The notes: generated by a model not told the origin, from the sequence alone. DNA of 64,000 nt from Microcaldota archaeon (GCA_016207165.1 JACQQD010000009.1:62001-126000), one strand, 5' to 3'; shown: positions 7,430 to 18,203, counted from the stretch's first letter. Numbers and translations are program-made.

Positions 7430-9505
7430 TTAGGTGCGTTGTTGGCGGGCGACTTCGTCGAGGTGCTCTTTTCGGAGCATGAAGGCTACGGCCACCAGGA
7501 CCAGCATGAGGATGATGACGGCGATCAAGAGCCCGCTGAGGCTGAACAGCCGGCTCTCGGCGTTCAGCGGCACTTGGACGGTTTGGCTTTGCACGCCTTC
7601 CTGGGATTGGGCTTGGACCGTCAGCGGGGCGGCGGCCAGGGCCGTGAACGTCACGGTTTGCTGTTCGCCGGGTTCAAGCTGTGAAATGGTTTGGATGCTT
7701 CCGCCGGAGTTCACGTTGACTTGGTTTAACGTCTTCAATCCGTTGTTGTAGACCACGACGGTGTACGTCACGTCGTTTCCGTTGCGGTTGACGGTGGTGA
7801 CGGCCACGTCCAAGTGGGAGGGGGCTTCGCGGATTTGAAGCACGGTGGCGATTCTCGTTTTTTCGCCTTCATCGCTTTCCGCCGTGATTTGGATTTGGCG
7901 TTGCTGGGTGGACTGGTCTACGGGTATGTTGAAGGCGATGTCAAATGGCGCGGTTTTGCCGGGCACGATGTGCTTTTGTTCCGCGGATTGCGTCACCCAA
8001 TTTTCCGGCAATCCGTCCACGCGGACGCGGACGTTCGTCTGGGTTTTGGCGTGGGCGTTGGTCACGGCCACGCGTTCCGGTTCCGTAATGCCTGCGTAGA
8101 CGTCGTATACTTCGGGTTTGATTTCCAAAAAGCTTTTGCCGGGTTGCAGGCTCGAGGAAACGACCATGTACGCGTTCAAGGATTTTCTCACGCGGCCGTC
8201 GCTGACGGTGACGTCCAATTTGTGTTCGCCCAGTTGCGCTTGTTTGGTGCTGCCCACGGCAAGGGTGACGGCCTTGATTTGGCTGGGCGAGAGGGTGAAC
8301 GAGGGGGCGTCGACGCGGAAGTCAAATTCGGCGGGAGGATTGGCGGTCACGGTGTACGTGCGCGCGATGGTGCCGGTGTTTCGGACCGTGAACGCGATTG
8401 GGCTTTGCTCGCCGCGCGTGATGGGGTAGGATTCGTTGGCAAACACGGTGAAGTCGCGTTGCGCGTCCACGACGAAGCACAGGGGTTGCTCGAAAACGAC
8501 GTAATCCTGGTAGCGGCCGCGGAGAATCACGTGGTACTCGTCTAGCACCGTGGTGGACGGCGGATTGAGGATCCATTTGAGTTCTTGGTAGTCGCCGGGC
8601 GCGATGTCCAGGGCTTGGGTGTCCAAGTGCGACGCGTCGCGGGAGTACTGGTTGCCGACGAGTTCGAATTCAAAGGGGCCTTGGACTTCCCCGTCGTTGC
8701 GCAACCGGAACGTGTGCGTGGTTTCTTGTTCGTGTTTGACCAGTAGGCAACTGGAAGGCGTGTCCTGGAGTTGGAGTTTTAAAAGGTCGGAAAAGACGAA
8801 GACTTGGCGTTTGACCAAAAACGAGTGTTCGCAGCAACCCGAACCGTCAAACGCGTTGATGACGAACAACACTTCGTACGTGTTTCGGGGGGTGCCAGCC
8901 GGAATGTTGACTTTGGCTGTCACCGTTTTTTCGCCTTGCGCGGGAACATCGATGTCCACGTAGTCAAAGTCCGTGGACTTTTCCAGGGGGCTGATGACTT
9001 TGAGGCGGGCAAATCCGCGTTCGTTTTGGTGGTTGCGGATGGAGACTTCAAAGGAAACGGTTTGTCCGGGTCTGGCCGACGAGTTGCCTTCGGGAAACAC
9101 GCGGACGCCAAACGCCTTGGTTTCCAGCGGGTCGGCGGTCCGCACGTCGAGGCTGAAATTCAGGACGTCGCAGGCCACGCTGTCGGACGTCACGGTCACG
9201 GGGATGGAGTGGTTGCCGGTCTTGTCGGCGTCTACAACCAGAGTCAGGGTCCGGGTTTCCGATGGCGTGAGAACGGCTTGCGAGGAGGGCTGGAATGTGC
9301 AGGTGAGGCCTTGCGGACAGGTGCCGGACAATTGAACGAGTTGGGGCTGGAGGCCTTCGTTGAAAAGCGTAATGGGGTACGCGGCTTGGAGTCCTTGCGT
9401 GGTTTGCGCCGAAAGCGTGGTGGACACGTCTAAAAAGTTGCACGACGCCGATACGAGCGGCAAAAGCAATAGCACCAGCCAGTAGCGGGCGTACATGGAT
9501 TCCAT
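7430..9505 (-). CDS. Secreted/surface protein with repeated Ig-like (CARDB/COG1470-like) domains, C-terminal TM
   Basis: Signal peptide MESMYARYWLVLLLLPLVSASC, repeated beta-sandwich-like segments, C-terminal LIAVIILMLVLVAVAFML; start trimmed from 9607. Confidence 0.75.
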   Translation of the reverse strand: MESMYARYWLVLLLLPLVSASCNFLDVSTTLSAQTTQGLQAAYPITLFNEGLQPQLVQLSGTCPQGLTCTFQPSSQAVLTPSETRTLTLVVDADKTGNHSIPVTVTSDSVACDVLNFSLDVRTADPLETKAFGVRVFPEGNSSARPGQTVSFEVSIRNHQNERGFARLKVISPLEKSTDFDYVDIDVPAQGEKTVTAKVNIPAGTPRNTYEVLFVINAFDGSGCCEHSFLVKRQVFVFSDLLKLQLQDTPSSCLLVKHEQETTHTFRLRNDGEVQGPFEFELVGNQYSRDASHLDTQALDIAPGDYQELKWILNPPSTTVLDEYHVILRGRYQDYVVFEQPLCFVVDAQRDFTVFANESYPITRGEQSPIAFTVRNTGTIARTYTVTANPPAEFDFRVDAPSFTLSPSQIKAVTLAVGSTKQAQLGEHKLDVTVSDGRVRKSLNAYMVVSSSLQPGKSFLEIKPEVYDVYAGITEPERVAVTNAHAKTQTNVRVRVDGLPENWVTQSAEQKHIVPGKTAPFDIAFNIPVDQSTQQRQIQITAESDEGEKTRIATVLQIREAPSHLDVAVTTVNRNGNDVTYTVVVYNNGLKTLNQVNVNSGGSIQTISQLEPGEQQTVTFTALAAAPLTVQAQSQEGVQSQTVQVPLNAESRLFSLSGLLIAVIILMLVLVAVAFMLRKEHLDEVARQQRT

Positions 9506-9614
9506 GTGCTTTTTTGGCTTTAAATAGACCACTGAATCGGGGTTGCATTTGAGCTGAAAAACGCGGGAACGGGGGGAATATGGGGGTGTGTGTCGCGTTG
9601 GCCCCAATCGGCTG

Positions 9615-10742
9615 TTACTTGTTGGCGGGCCAGCGTCCGCGCACTTCCATGGCCGCCTGAACGCGTTCTTGCGCGATTTGAAGCGCGATGGCTCGCGAGT
9701 ACTTCTTTTCGTCTCGGCGGCGTTGGAGCACCGTTTTGGTGTTGGTCGTGATCTTGCGTTTGACGACGTCGAACATTTGTTCGGGAGTCATGTGTTCCGT
9801 TTCGCACCAGGATGAGATCACGCCGCCGGCGTTGGCCAGAAAGTCAGGCAAGACGATGAGGCCTTTCTTTTCGAGTTCCTCCTCGATTTTGGGGGCGATG
9901 GGCAGGTTGGCGCCCTGCGAGATGACTTTGGCTTTGACTTTGGCTTTGTTGGCGTCGGTAACCACGTCGGGCCGAGCTCCGGGCACCAAGACGTCGCATT
10001 GGACTTCGAACAAGGCTTTGGCGTCCAATTTTTGGCCGTCTTTGTAGTTCGTGACTTTCCCGGTTTCCATCTTGACTTTTTCAAGTTGGTCCACGTCCAA
10101 TCCTTTGGGGTTGTATATGGTGCCGGACGAGTCGGAAACCGCCACGGTCTTGACGCCGTGGTCGCGGAAGAATCGAGCCGTAAACACGCCGACGTTGCCG
10201 AATCCTTCAATGGCGCAGGTGGCGCCTTGCGGCTGCATTTTCAATTCGTCCATGGCGCAAAGTGCGGAGTGCACTACGCCAAAACCGGTGGAACCCAGTT
10301 CGTGGGGCAGTCCTTGGATGGCGGAGGGTTTTCCGGTGACTACGCGGTAGTCTCCTGCTTCATCCATCATCCACGCCATCTCTTTTTCCGTGACGTTCAT
10401 GTCTGGTCCGCCGATGTAGACGTCGGGCAGTACGATTCTGAGTTTTTCCATGAAGGCGCGCATGAAGGCTTGCTTGTCGACTTTTTTTGGGTCTGCTTTG
10501 ATGCCGGATTTGCCGCCGCCAAATGGAATGTCGGCCAACGCGTTTTTCCACGTCATGGCTCTGGCCAATCGGCAGACTTCTTGCGTGGAAATGTCGGGGA
10601 CCATGCGGATGCCGCCTTTGGCGACTCCGCGGGCCGTGTTGTCGATGCAGGCCACGCCTTCCATGCCGGTTTTGGGGTCGTAGACGTTGATGACGTATTC
10701 AGGGCCCCATTGATCGGGCGTGATTTCGGGGGTAGACAACAT
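9615..10742 (-). CDS. gdhA: Glutamate dehydrogenase (Glu/Leu/Phe/Val dehydrogenase family)
   Basis: GGIRMVPDISTQEVCRLARAMTWKNALADIPFGGGKSGI, GGPDMNVTEKEMAWMMDE; gaggtg SD upstream of 10742. Confidence 0.92.
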   Translation of the reverse strand: MLSTPEITPDQWGPEYVINVYDPKTGMEGVACIDNTARGVAKGGIRMVPDISTQEVCRLARAMTWKNALADIPFGGGKSGIKADPKKVDKQAFMRAFMEKLRIVLPDVYIGGPDMNVTEKEMAWMMDEAGDYRVVTGKPSAIQGLPHELGSTGFGVVHSALCAMDELKMQPQGATCAIEGFGNVGVFTARFFRDHGVKTVAVSDSSGTIYNPKGLDVDQLEKVKMETGKVTNYKDGQKLDAKALFEVQCDVLVPGARPDVVTDANKAKVKAKVISQGANLPIAPKIEEELEKKGLIVLPDFLANAGGVISSWCETEHMTPEQMFDVVKRKITTNTKTVLQRRRDEKKYSRAIALQIAQERVQAAMEVRGRWPANK

Positions 10743-10906
10743 GGCGTTTCGGCACCTCAAATGCTTTTTTTTTGTTTTTGTTGGCTGCTTCGCATTAAAA
10801 GAGTTGGGTTGATTTTCTTTCTTCCCTTTCTTCGTGCGGCGCTTACCGCTTTATCGGGAAAACTTATTTAAGGATTGATTTGTTCGACAATGCGCGTTGG
10901 CGCTGC

Positions 10907-11377
10907 TTACCTCCGGTGTCGTTCGATGAATTCGGGGTTGAGCGCCAGGGGTTCCCGGGCTCTTGATTGCAATAGGATGTCTTGCTGTTTGAGCGGGTGC
11001 ACCCAGTTTCTCCGGAATGAGTCGTAGCCTGTGGGGGCCAGTTCGCCCATTTGTTCACCCACGGCGTCTTGCAGTTCAGTAAGCGTGAATTGCCGCTCGT
11101 GTTCGCCGCGTGCCATGGCATGCATTCTCTGAAGCAGAAGCGTCAAAGCGATTTTGGCGCGGACTTCTTTTTCATGGAGTTCCTCGAGGATTCGCGGTTG
11201 AACTCCTGGAATGCGGTGGTCCCACTCCGCAAGAAGTGCGCCGAGATGAGGGATGAGCCGTTGGGTCCGTTCATCCATTTTTGGCTTGGCGGATTTTTTC
11301 CCGGCTTGAAGTCCTCCCAAGTTGGTCGTCTCGCGGTTTCGGACCGTTCGCCTGTAATTGGGTCCTCGCGTGGCCAT
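10907..11377 (-). CDS. Hypothetical protein, 156 aa
   Basis: Open frame immediately downstream of glyA on the same strand. Confidence 0.5.
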   Translation of the reverse strand: MATRGPNYRRTVRNRETTNLGGLQAGKKSAKPKMDERTQRLIPHLGALLAEWDHRIPGVQPRILEELHEKEVRAKIALTLLLQRMHAMARGEHERQFTLTELQDAVGEQMGELAPTGYDSFRRNWVHPLKQQDILLQSRAREPLALNPEFIERHRR

Positions 11378-11387
11378 ATGCTTGTTT

Positions 11388-12632
11388 TCACAAGTCCTCG
11401 TACAAGGGAAACTGTTTGCACAAGTAAAGCACGCCGCGTTTGACGGCTTCCAGTTCAGACGGTTTGTCCCAGCCTCGGATGGCGCGGGCCATTAATTGGC
11501 CGACTTCCTGCATTTCCGACTCTTTCATGCCGCGGGTGGTCAGAACCGGCGTGCCGAGGCGGATGCCGGATGGGTCAAAGGGTTTTCTTGGGTCAAAGGG
11601 AATGGTGTTGGCGTTCACCGTGATGTGGGCTTGGTCCAACGCGGTTTCCGCTTGCTTGCCGGTGACGTTCAGGGGACGCAAGTCGGCGAGAAGCAGGTGG
11701 TTGTCGGTTCCGCCGGTTACAAGCCGGATGCCTTCCGCACTCAAGGATTCGCCCAAGGCTTTGGCGTTCTTGACGATTTGCCGGGCGTAGTCTTTGAACT
11801 CGGGTTTAAGCGCTTCCGCAAAGGCCACGGCTTTTCCGGCGATGATGTGTTCATGGGGTCCGCCTTGCATTCCGGGAAAAACGGCTTTGTCGATGGGTTT
11901 GGCAAATTGTTCCTTGCACATGATCATGGCCCCCCGCGGTCCGCGAAGGGTCTTGTGTGTGGTGGTTGTCACCACGTCGGTGAAGGGAAACGGTGACGGG
12001 TGAACTCCGCCTACAACCAGGCCGGCGATGTGGGAAATGTCGGCCATGGAAATGGCGCCCACGCTTTGAGCGATTTCGGCGAAGCGCTTGAAGTCGATTC
12101 GTCTTGGATACGCGGTGGCGCCGGAAACAATCATTTTCGGCTTTTCAGTTTTAGCCTGTTTTTCGATGGCGTCGTAATCTAAAAGCTCCGTGTCTTTTTG
12201 TACGCCGTATTGCACGAACTGGTATGCTTTTCCGGAAAAATTGACGGCGTGCCCGTGCGTGAGGTGGCCGCCTTCGCTTAGCGACATGCCCATGATTTTG
12301 TCGCCCAATTGCAGTAACGCGAAATAGACTTCCAGGTTGGCTGGCGAACCGGAGTAGGGCTGGACGTTGACGTGTTCCGCGCCAAACAGTTTTTTGGCGC
12401 GTTCAATGGCCAAGTCTTCCATTTGGTCGATGACTTCGTTCCCGCCGTAGTATCTTTTGTGGGGGTATCCCTCGGAGTATTTGTTGTTCAGGACGGAGCC
12501 CATGGCTTCCAGAACGGATGGAGACACCATATTTTCCGAGGGGATCATCTCGAATACGGTCTGCTGGCGCTTGATTTCGGATTGGATGATTTGCGCGACC
12601 TTGGAGTCGGTCTTCTGGACGTGTTCAAGCAT
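11388..12632 (-). CDS. glyA: Serine hydroxymethyltransferase
   Basis: [51 protein letters not shown] (PLP Lys). Confidence 0.96.
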   Translation of the reverse strand: MLEHVQKTDSKVAQIIQSEIKRQQTVFEMIPSENMVSPSVLEAMGSVLNNKYSEGYPHKRYYGGNEVIDQMEDLAIERAKKLFGAEHVNVQPYSGSPANLEVYFALLQLGDKIMGMSLSEGGHLTHGHAVNFSGKAYQFVQYGVQKDTELLDYDAIEKQAKTEKPKMIVSGATAYPRRIDFKRFAEIAQSVGAISMADISHIAGLVVGGVHPSPFPFTDVVTTTTHKTLRGPRGAMIMCKEQFAKPIDKAVFPGMQGGPHEHIIAGKAVAFAEALKPEFKDYARQIVKNAKALGESLSAEGIRLVTGGTDNHLLLADLRPLNVTGKQAETALDQAHITVNANTIPFDPRKPFDPSGIRLGTPVLTTRGMKESEMQEVGQLMARAIRGWDKPSELEAVKRGVLYLCKQFPLYEDL

Positions 12633-12690
12633 TCGAAAAAACCACCTTGTGTTGGCTTTGCGGCGTGAAATCTTTTAAGGCTTATGTACG

Positions 12691-15600
12691 TCACCGTGCA
12701 AACAACGTGCTTCCAACCAGGATGCCGTTGGCCCAGTACGTTCCCGTCGGGCCGTCCGGCAGAATGTCGTAGGTGGCCCCGGTTTCATAGGACTCCACAC
12801 GGATTCGGGTCACTCGTCCATGGTCGACGTCGTCGCCAATTTTCAGTTCATCCACGTTGCGTCCGTCGGAAAGGGGATGCCCTTGTGATATCCGCGCTTG
12901 CCGTCCATCATCCAAGACGAGGTGAACGATTTTTTGTCCAGGTTGCGTGCTTCGGCTCGTGGCCTTCAAAACGACGCCCACGGTTTTCTTTCCTTCCGCG
13001 TTCGTGGTGTACACGGCATCTCCTTGGCGTAGTTGCTCGACGGGCACCGGGCCTTTCGGCGTGTCGATGCGCGTTCCTTTGGCCAGGCAAATCGGGCAAT
13101 TCAATGCACTTGCCGTTTTTTCGTTGATGGTGGCCGTTTGGCTGGCCACCGTTCCCTTCACCAAATACGTTCCCCCGCCTTGGTTTTGCGTGCCGGAAAT
13201 TTTTTCGTGCGTGGAAAAGTCAAATCCGTTGCCGTTGCTTGTCATTCCAATGGCGCGCAAGCGCTTGTATTCCCTGTAGACCTCCAGTTTTTGGTCGTCC
13301 GTAAGCGTCTGGACGCCGGCCAGATTCAGGTGGCGTAAAATGACGGCGTATTCAACGGCGTCTTCGGGCGCTGAAACGTATTCTTGGGCGTGCTGTTTTT
13401 CCAGGTCCAAGCTCCCTATGGGGTAGTAATCGCGGTCGCAAAAGTCAACGCTTCCAGTCAGCGCCGCCTTGACGGAATACCTGGACTCCGCCAAGTCTCC
13501 GGGAGACGGATTTGGGGTGCATACTGGAGCAACCGGGCAGCCGTTGGCATCGGTTTGGCCATTGGGGTAAGTGAGGGTTCCCCCGATGCAGCCGGGCATG
13601 GCGACGGTCGGGCACACCGGCGCGCCCATGGTGCAGGTTGCTCCCGCGGAGCCGTCGTAGTAAATCATGTAGCCTTTGCCGGGCTCCAATGGCGTAGAGG
13701 GGTCGACGTTTTGGAATTGCGCGGATTGGCTGGGCAAGCCCAGAGCGGTGCGCACGAAGATGGATGGAGTTGTAGCCGGTGGAGGAGTTGGTGAAGGGGT
13801 CGCGCTCGGTGAGACCGTGGGTGCACCCGCGAGGCAACATTGGTAGGCTTGCAGTTGTCCGGAGCCGCAGGCGGCGGCCGCGACGCCGTCTGGATCAGAA
13901 ACCAACCAATTGGTTGGACACTGGCCTTGGAGCCGGCATTCGCCGTTCTGCGTGGTGCAGGCGTTGGGGGTGGGACTTGGCGTGGTGGCGGTTCCGGTGG
14001 GTAGGCTAAGTTTGTGGAGTTTTCCGGTGCTAGTCCACGTGCTGGTCAATAAGTTGTATTGGCCGGGGACGCTGGCGTAGCCCACGGAGCCGGGAGCCAA
14101 GACCCAGGATCCGACGCCTTCCGGTGTCGGGTACGCGGCGGCCAAAACCGTCATGTCGGACAAGCGCACGCCCGTCCAGCCGCTTTGGGAACCCAGCACG
14201 TAGGCGATGTCGTTGTTGGCGTCGACCACAGCGGAAAGGGCGTTTGGGACGCTGGCCGAGGCGACTAAGGTAAAGTCGTTGGCGCGTCGTTTATTCAATG
14301 CCCCGTTGTGCACGTAGTAGACGACGCCTCCGGATTGGTCGTTGACGGCGCCGACGGGGCTGCCGATGGGGCTGTTGGTTTGGCTGGCGGTTTGCAGGGT
14401 GGCCACGTTGATTTTTCGTGCGGTTTTGTCCGCCAGGATCGTCGAACCCGTATATATGTTGACGGTGTCGGTGACGGCGCCGATGAGGAGGTTGTCGGGA
14501 ATTCCGGATTGCTGGGCGACAATGTTCAACGTGACGGGATCCATTTTCACGAGTTGTTGGTCGCTGGTTTCCGCGTACAAGTTGGGCCCGATGGACAACG
14601 CGTTCTTGATGGCGGTGCTGGGATATTCTTTCGTGGATTGCTGGGTCAAGTCCGACGCCCGGTAGCGGGTAATCTTGGTGGAATACGTTCCTCCGAATCC
14701 GCCGAAGTTGCTGGCGGGGGTGGTGACTTGCCAGTAGTAGACGTTGCCGCTTTGCTCGTGGTAGTACAGGAATCCGTAGGGGCCGCCGTCCGTTGGGATG
14801 GCGACTTGGTTCTGGATTTGCAGGGTGTCCAACCGGATTTTCAGGATTTTAGTCACGACGGGGTAGACGGTTCCTTCTTGAAGCGTGCCATAGGCGTATA
14901 CGCCGTCGGAGTCCACGGCTAATTGTGTGATGTCGGCTTGGGGTGGGGTGAGTTCCAAGGTTTGAGTGATGGTGAACGCGTTGGGCGTCGGGGTTGGTGT
15001 AGGAGTTGGGCTTGAACTTGCTGTTGGCGTAGCGCATTGGTATTGATAGCACGGGCACGGAGCGGAGGCGCAAGATGGACACAATGGTTGGTTGCGTTGC
15101 TGGCAGGTTTGCCCGCTTTGGCATTGCGTGAGTCCATCGGGGCAGAGGAATGTGTTTGGCGTCGGAGTGGGCGTTGCGGTCGGTGTAACGTAGGCCGGGC
15201 AATTTCCTCGGATGGCGTTGAACGTGGCGGGTTGCGGCGGGCCTGCGATGAAGGTGTAGCCGGTTCTTAGAATGGGGGCATAGGTTTGGGCGGGTTTGTC
15301 TTCCCACGTCAGGCTGCAGGCTTGTTCTCCGTACACGAGGTATCCGACGGGGTACTGAAGCGAAGGCAATTGGTTTTGGTTCAGGGGCGAGAGTTCACCG
15401 AGGCCCTGGATGTATTCGAGGAACAAGTATTTGCCGAAGGGGTCCCGGCATGAGGTGGACAATAGCGCGCCGTCGCCCAAGGGTCCGATGGCGGTAAAGC
15501 CGGCGGGTATGTTGACCGTCTTTTTGGGGATTGGAGGCGGGCACTCGCCGGGAACGTACGGAATGGCGTCCGCGAGGCGGGCTTCGCAGGCGTTGGAGAA

Positions 15601-17496
15601 TTGCTGGGTTTCCTGGTAGCATACCGGCGCGTATTGACCTTGGCAGTTAAGGTTGGCGCACGCGCCCGTGCTCCACGGCGTGGCGCCGGGTGTTTTTTCG
15701 GCTTCGCAGGCGTTTATATACGTTACAAAGTCAAATCCGCAGACCAATGGGCCTTCGGTGCCGCATGCACAGTTTTCTCCTTGGCACGTTTCTCCGCCGA
15801 CGTTGACCGTCACGCACTTTTTGATGAGGTCCACGGACGTCAGCCGTAGCGTGATGCCAGTGCTTTTGGCCAGGTTGTCGTTTTCCTTGGAGTACTTGCC
15901 TAACATGTAGGTGCAGGCCGCGGAGTACGTGCTGCAGGCGATGGCTTTGCTGCGCTGTCCGGTTTGCGGGTCCAAGGTGTCGCTGGTGCTTTCGACTTGG
16001 AACACGGCGCGCTCCAAGGCGATGTCTTTGAGGGAGTAGTTGTAGATGACTTCGCCAAGGCCTCCGGGATTGAATTCCAGGCCTTCGTTCAGGCACACTT
16101 TTCTCGGCGTGCCGCCGGTGGGCGGCTTGAGGGGTGGATCAATGGGTTTGGGCAAGTCCAGGGTGACTGCGTTGCTTCCGGATTGCAGGGTGACGTCTTT
16201 GGAAACGGAGGGCTCGCCCACTACCGACGTGGCACTGACCAGCACGCTTACCAGACTCAGGTCGGTGAATCGCGCGATGCCGCTTTCGTCGGCCACTTGC
16301 GTGCGGTAGTCGATGGTTTGGTCGAATACTTTCTTGAGCACGGCCACGCGGGCTTGGGCGGCGGGGGTCGCGTCGTTGTTTCGCACGGTCACAGTCAAGT
16401 CCGCCAATTGGGTGCCGGCGGGAAGGGCTTCCAACGTCAAGGTGACGTCGTTTCCGGGTTCGAATTGGGCCGCCTTATCATTGAAGCCGTCTTTGGAGGC
16501 CAGCACGCCGTACGTTTTTCCTTTTTCCAGGGTCGCCTCGATGCGCCCGGATCCTTCCGTTAATTGGTCGAGGATGGCGGGGCTGGCAAAGACTTGGATG
16601 CGTGCCCCGGAAACGGGTTGGCCGTCTTGGTTTACCACGTTGATGCGGCTTGTGCCGGTGTTGGGTCCGGTTGTCGCGGTCAAGAGTACTTCCGTTGTCA
16701 CTTCGGCGGCGTTAATCGAAACGCCTTGGATGTCGCTTGGAACAAACCCTTGCTTTCGGGCTTGAAGGGACACCGTTGAACCTTGCTTGACGCCGAATTG
16801 GAGGGTGCCGTCGCTCTCCGTGGAGCCTTGCGCCAGAAACGTTCCGGTGGCGCCGTCGTACAGCGTCACCACGGCGTTTCCGATGGGTTGGCTGGTGGTT
16901 TTGTCTTTGACGGTGACGTTCAGGCGGGCGTCCGCCACGTAATGCGTTGGCCTTGGAGTTGGAGTACTTTCACTGCCTCCGGTTGGCGTGGGCGTGGGGC
17001 TGCCGGACCCGCCTCCGGGAATGGTGGGCTGGGGTTTGGGGGTGGGAAGCGGCGGTATTTTGGGCGGGTTGGCAAAATCCAGTTTCCTGGGGTCCGGTTT
17101 TTCCTTGAGCTTGATTTGTTTGCCGTCGGGGTCTTGCGGGTCGTAGTGGCCGATGGCGTCGTCGTAGCCGTTGCGCGTGACTTTGTACGTGTAGCGTTGG
17201 TTGGGGTCGACTCCGGGAAACATCGCTTTGCCGTTTTCGTCCGTCACGGCTTCCCCGATTTTGTTGCCGTTCTCGTCGAAGAGTTCCACCAACGCGCCGG
17301 CCAAGGGGTTGCCGTTCTCGTCGGTAATCGTCAACGTCAGGCTCTGGGTGGACTTGTAGTACAAGTAGCCTCCGAAGAGAAGGACGAGCAGTATGATGAC
17401 TCCCGACAGGATGGTGACGGCTTTTTTTTCGTCCATGTCTTGGACGACGTCATCCAGTTTCTCGGTCAAATCCTTCCAAATGTCCGACAAGCTCAA
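12691..17496 (-). CDS. Large surface protein: N-terminal TM, carboxypeptidase-regulatory-like repeats, Kazal-like repeats, Pro/Thr linkers, propeller-like region, C-terminal Hint domain
   Basis: 1601 aa; TM ILSGVIILLVLLFGGYLYY; CACGTEGPLVCGFDFVTYINACEA and CQGQYAPVCYQETQQFSNACEA; CLAKGTRIDTPKGPVPVEQLRQGDAVYT...QARISQGHPLSDG...TYWANGILVGSTLFAR. Confidence 0.85.
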   Translation of the reverse strand: MSLSDIWKDLTEKLDDVVQDMDEKKAVTILSGVIILLVLLFGGYLYYKSTQSLTLTITDENGNPLAGALVELFDENGNKIGEAVTDENGKAMFPGVDPNQRYTYKVTRNGYDDAIGHYDPQDPDGKQIKLKEKPDPRKLDFANPPKIPPLPTPKPQPTIPGGGSGSPTPTPTGGSESTPTPRPTHYVADARLNVTVKDKTTSQPIGNAVVTLYDGATGTFLAQGSTESDGTLQFGVKQGSTVSLQARKQGFVPSDIQGVSINAAEVTTEVLLTATTGPNTGTSRINVVNQDGQPVSGARIQVFASPAILDQLTEGSGRIEATLEKGKTYGVLASKDGFNDKAAQFEPGNDVTLTLEALPAGTQLADLTVTVRNNDATPAAQARVAVLKKVFDQTIDYRTQVADESGIARFTDLSLVSVLVSATSVVGEPSVSKDVTLQSGSNAVTLDLPKPIDPPLKPPTGGTPRKVCLNEGLEFNPGGLGEVIYNYSLKDIALERAVFQVESTSDTLDPQTGQRSKAIACSTYSAACTYMLGKYSKENDNLAKSTGITLRLTSVDLIKKCVTVNVGGETCQGENCACGTEGPLVCGFDFVTYINACEAEKTPGATPWSTGACANLNCQGQYAPVCYQETQQFSNACEARLADAIPYVPGECPPPIPKKTVNIPAGFTAIGPLGDGALLSTSCRDPFGKYLFLEYIQGLGELSPLNQNQLPSLQYPVGYLVYGEQACSLTWEDKPAQTYAPILRTGYTFIAGPPQPATFNAIRGNCPAYVTPTATPTPTPNTFLCPDGLTQCQSGQTCQQRNQPLCPSCASAPCPCYQYQCATPTASSSPTPTPTPTPNAFTITQTLELTPPQADITQLAVDSDGVYAYGTLQEGTVYPVVTKILKIRLDTLQIQNQVAIPTDGGPYGFLYYHEQSGNVYYWQVTTPASNFGGFGGTYSTKITRYRASDLTQQSTKEYPSTAIKNALSIGPNLYAETSDQQLVKMDPVTLNIVAQQSGIPDNLLIGAVTDTVNIYTGSTILADKTARKINVATLQTASQTNSPIGSPVGAVNDQSGGVVYYVHNGALNKRRANDFTLVASASVPNALSAVVDANNDIAYVLGSQSGWTGVRLSDMTVLAAAYPTPEGVGSWVLAPGSVGYASVPGQYNLLTSTWTSTGKLHKLSLPTGTATTPSPTPNACTTQNGECRLQGQCPTNWLVSDPDGVAAAACGSGQLQAYQCCLAGAPTVSPSATPSPTPPPATTPSIFVRTALGLPSQSAQFQNVDPSTPLEPGKGYMIYYDGSAGATCTMGAPVCPTVAMPGCIGGTLTYPNGQTDANGCPVAPVCTPNPSPGDLAESRYSVKAALTGSVDFCDRDYYPIGSLDLEKQHAQEYVSAPEDAVEYAVILRHLNLAGVQTLTDDQKLEVYREYKRLRAIGMTSNGNGFDFSTHEKISGTQNQGGGTYLVKGTVASQTATINEKTASALNCPICLAKGTRIDTPKGPVPVEQLRQGDAVYTTNAEGKKTVGVVLKATSRSTQPGQKIVHLVLDDGRQARISQGHPLSDGRNVDELKIGDDVDHGRVTRIRVESYETGATYDILPDGPTGTYWANGILVGSTLFAR

Positions 17497-17612
17497 GGAA
17501 TGTCTCTACCCCGTTTGAGGTTTTACCACGGTTTACGCGTTAAAAACGGTTTTGATTTCCTGGATTTCACTGGAAACGTTTATTTTACCTGGAATTGATT
17601 GATTTGCTTTGC

Positions 17613-18203
17613 ATGGCTGAAGAAAGCGATTTTGTTAGAAGAGCCAAGAAAGCACACGGCCTGACCTCACAAAGTCCCCCCGGTTTTCCCGATCTCCGGC
17701 TTGCGCGCATTGCCGCCGCGCACCACAAACCTGAAGCTTCCGTTGAACCTCGAACATTGCAGGAAGGCACGCTTGCGGGAATGAAGGAAGCCCTCGATTC
17801 CGTGCGTCACCGCAAAATGGTTCCACACTGGAGAGATGAACTTAAAAAAGCGGGTTTTGACTCTGCACACAATGAGGCGTTGGCGGAATTTCTGGCGCAC
17901 GCCTCCCACCGCGGAAATAGTGCAGCCGCCAAAAATTTGCTTTACGCCTTGATGCGGTTGGAGACCTTGGAGGCGTGGGAGGACCACCTCCAGTTTTTGG
18001 AAGGCATGGCCAGCGACCGGGACTTCGTGCGCGCGGTCATGGATCACGTCAAGACGCAGAATTGGCCGGATTACACGGATTCGGAGACGCCGGATGGACG
18101 GGTGCGCGAGCATTTGGGCGACTTCAAGAACGCGTTGGAAAGGCTGCGCATGCCGCCTAAATGGAGGCCAGAAAAAAAGGCGTCACGCCGGAGAGGCTCG
18201 TGA
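17613..18203 (+). CDS. Hypothetical protein, ~196 aa
   Basis: Open frame, MAEESDFVRRAKKAHG...; converges on and overlaps the HAD gene by 47 bp. Confidence 0.55.
   Translation: MAEESDFVRRAKKAHGLTSQSPPGFPDLRLARIAAAHHKPEASVEPRTLQEGTLAGMKEALDSVRHRKMVPHWRDELKKAGFDSAHNEALAEFLAHASHRGNSAAAKNLLYALMRLETLEAWEDHLQFLEGMASDRDFVRAVMDHVKTQNWPDYTDSETPDGRVREHLGDFKNALERLRMPPKWRPEKKASRRRGS

Noticed and set aside
14950-17030. TPTPTP-rich tracts as candidate microsatellite or CRISPR-like repeats
   Set aside because: They are coding Pro/Thr linkers in frame in the surface protein; no regular repeat-spacer structure.
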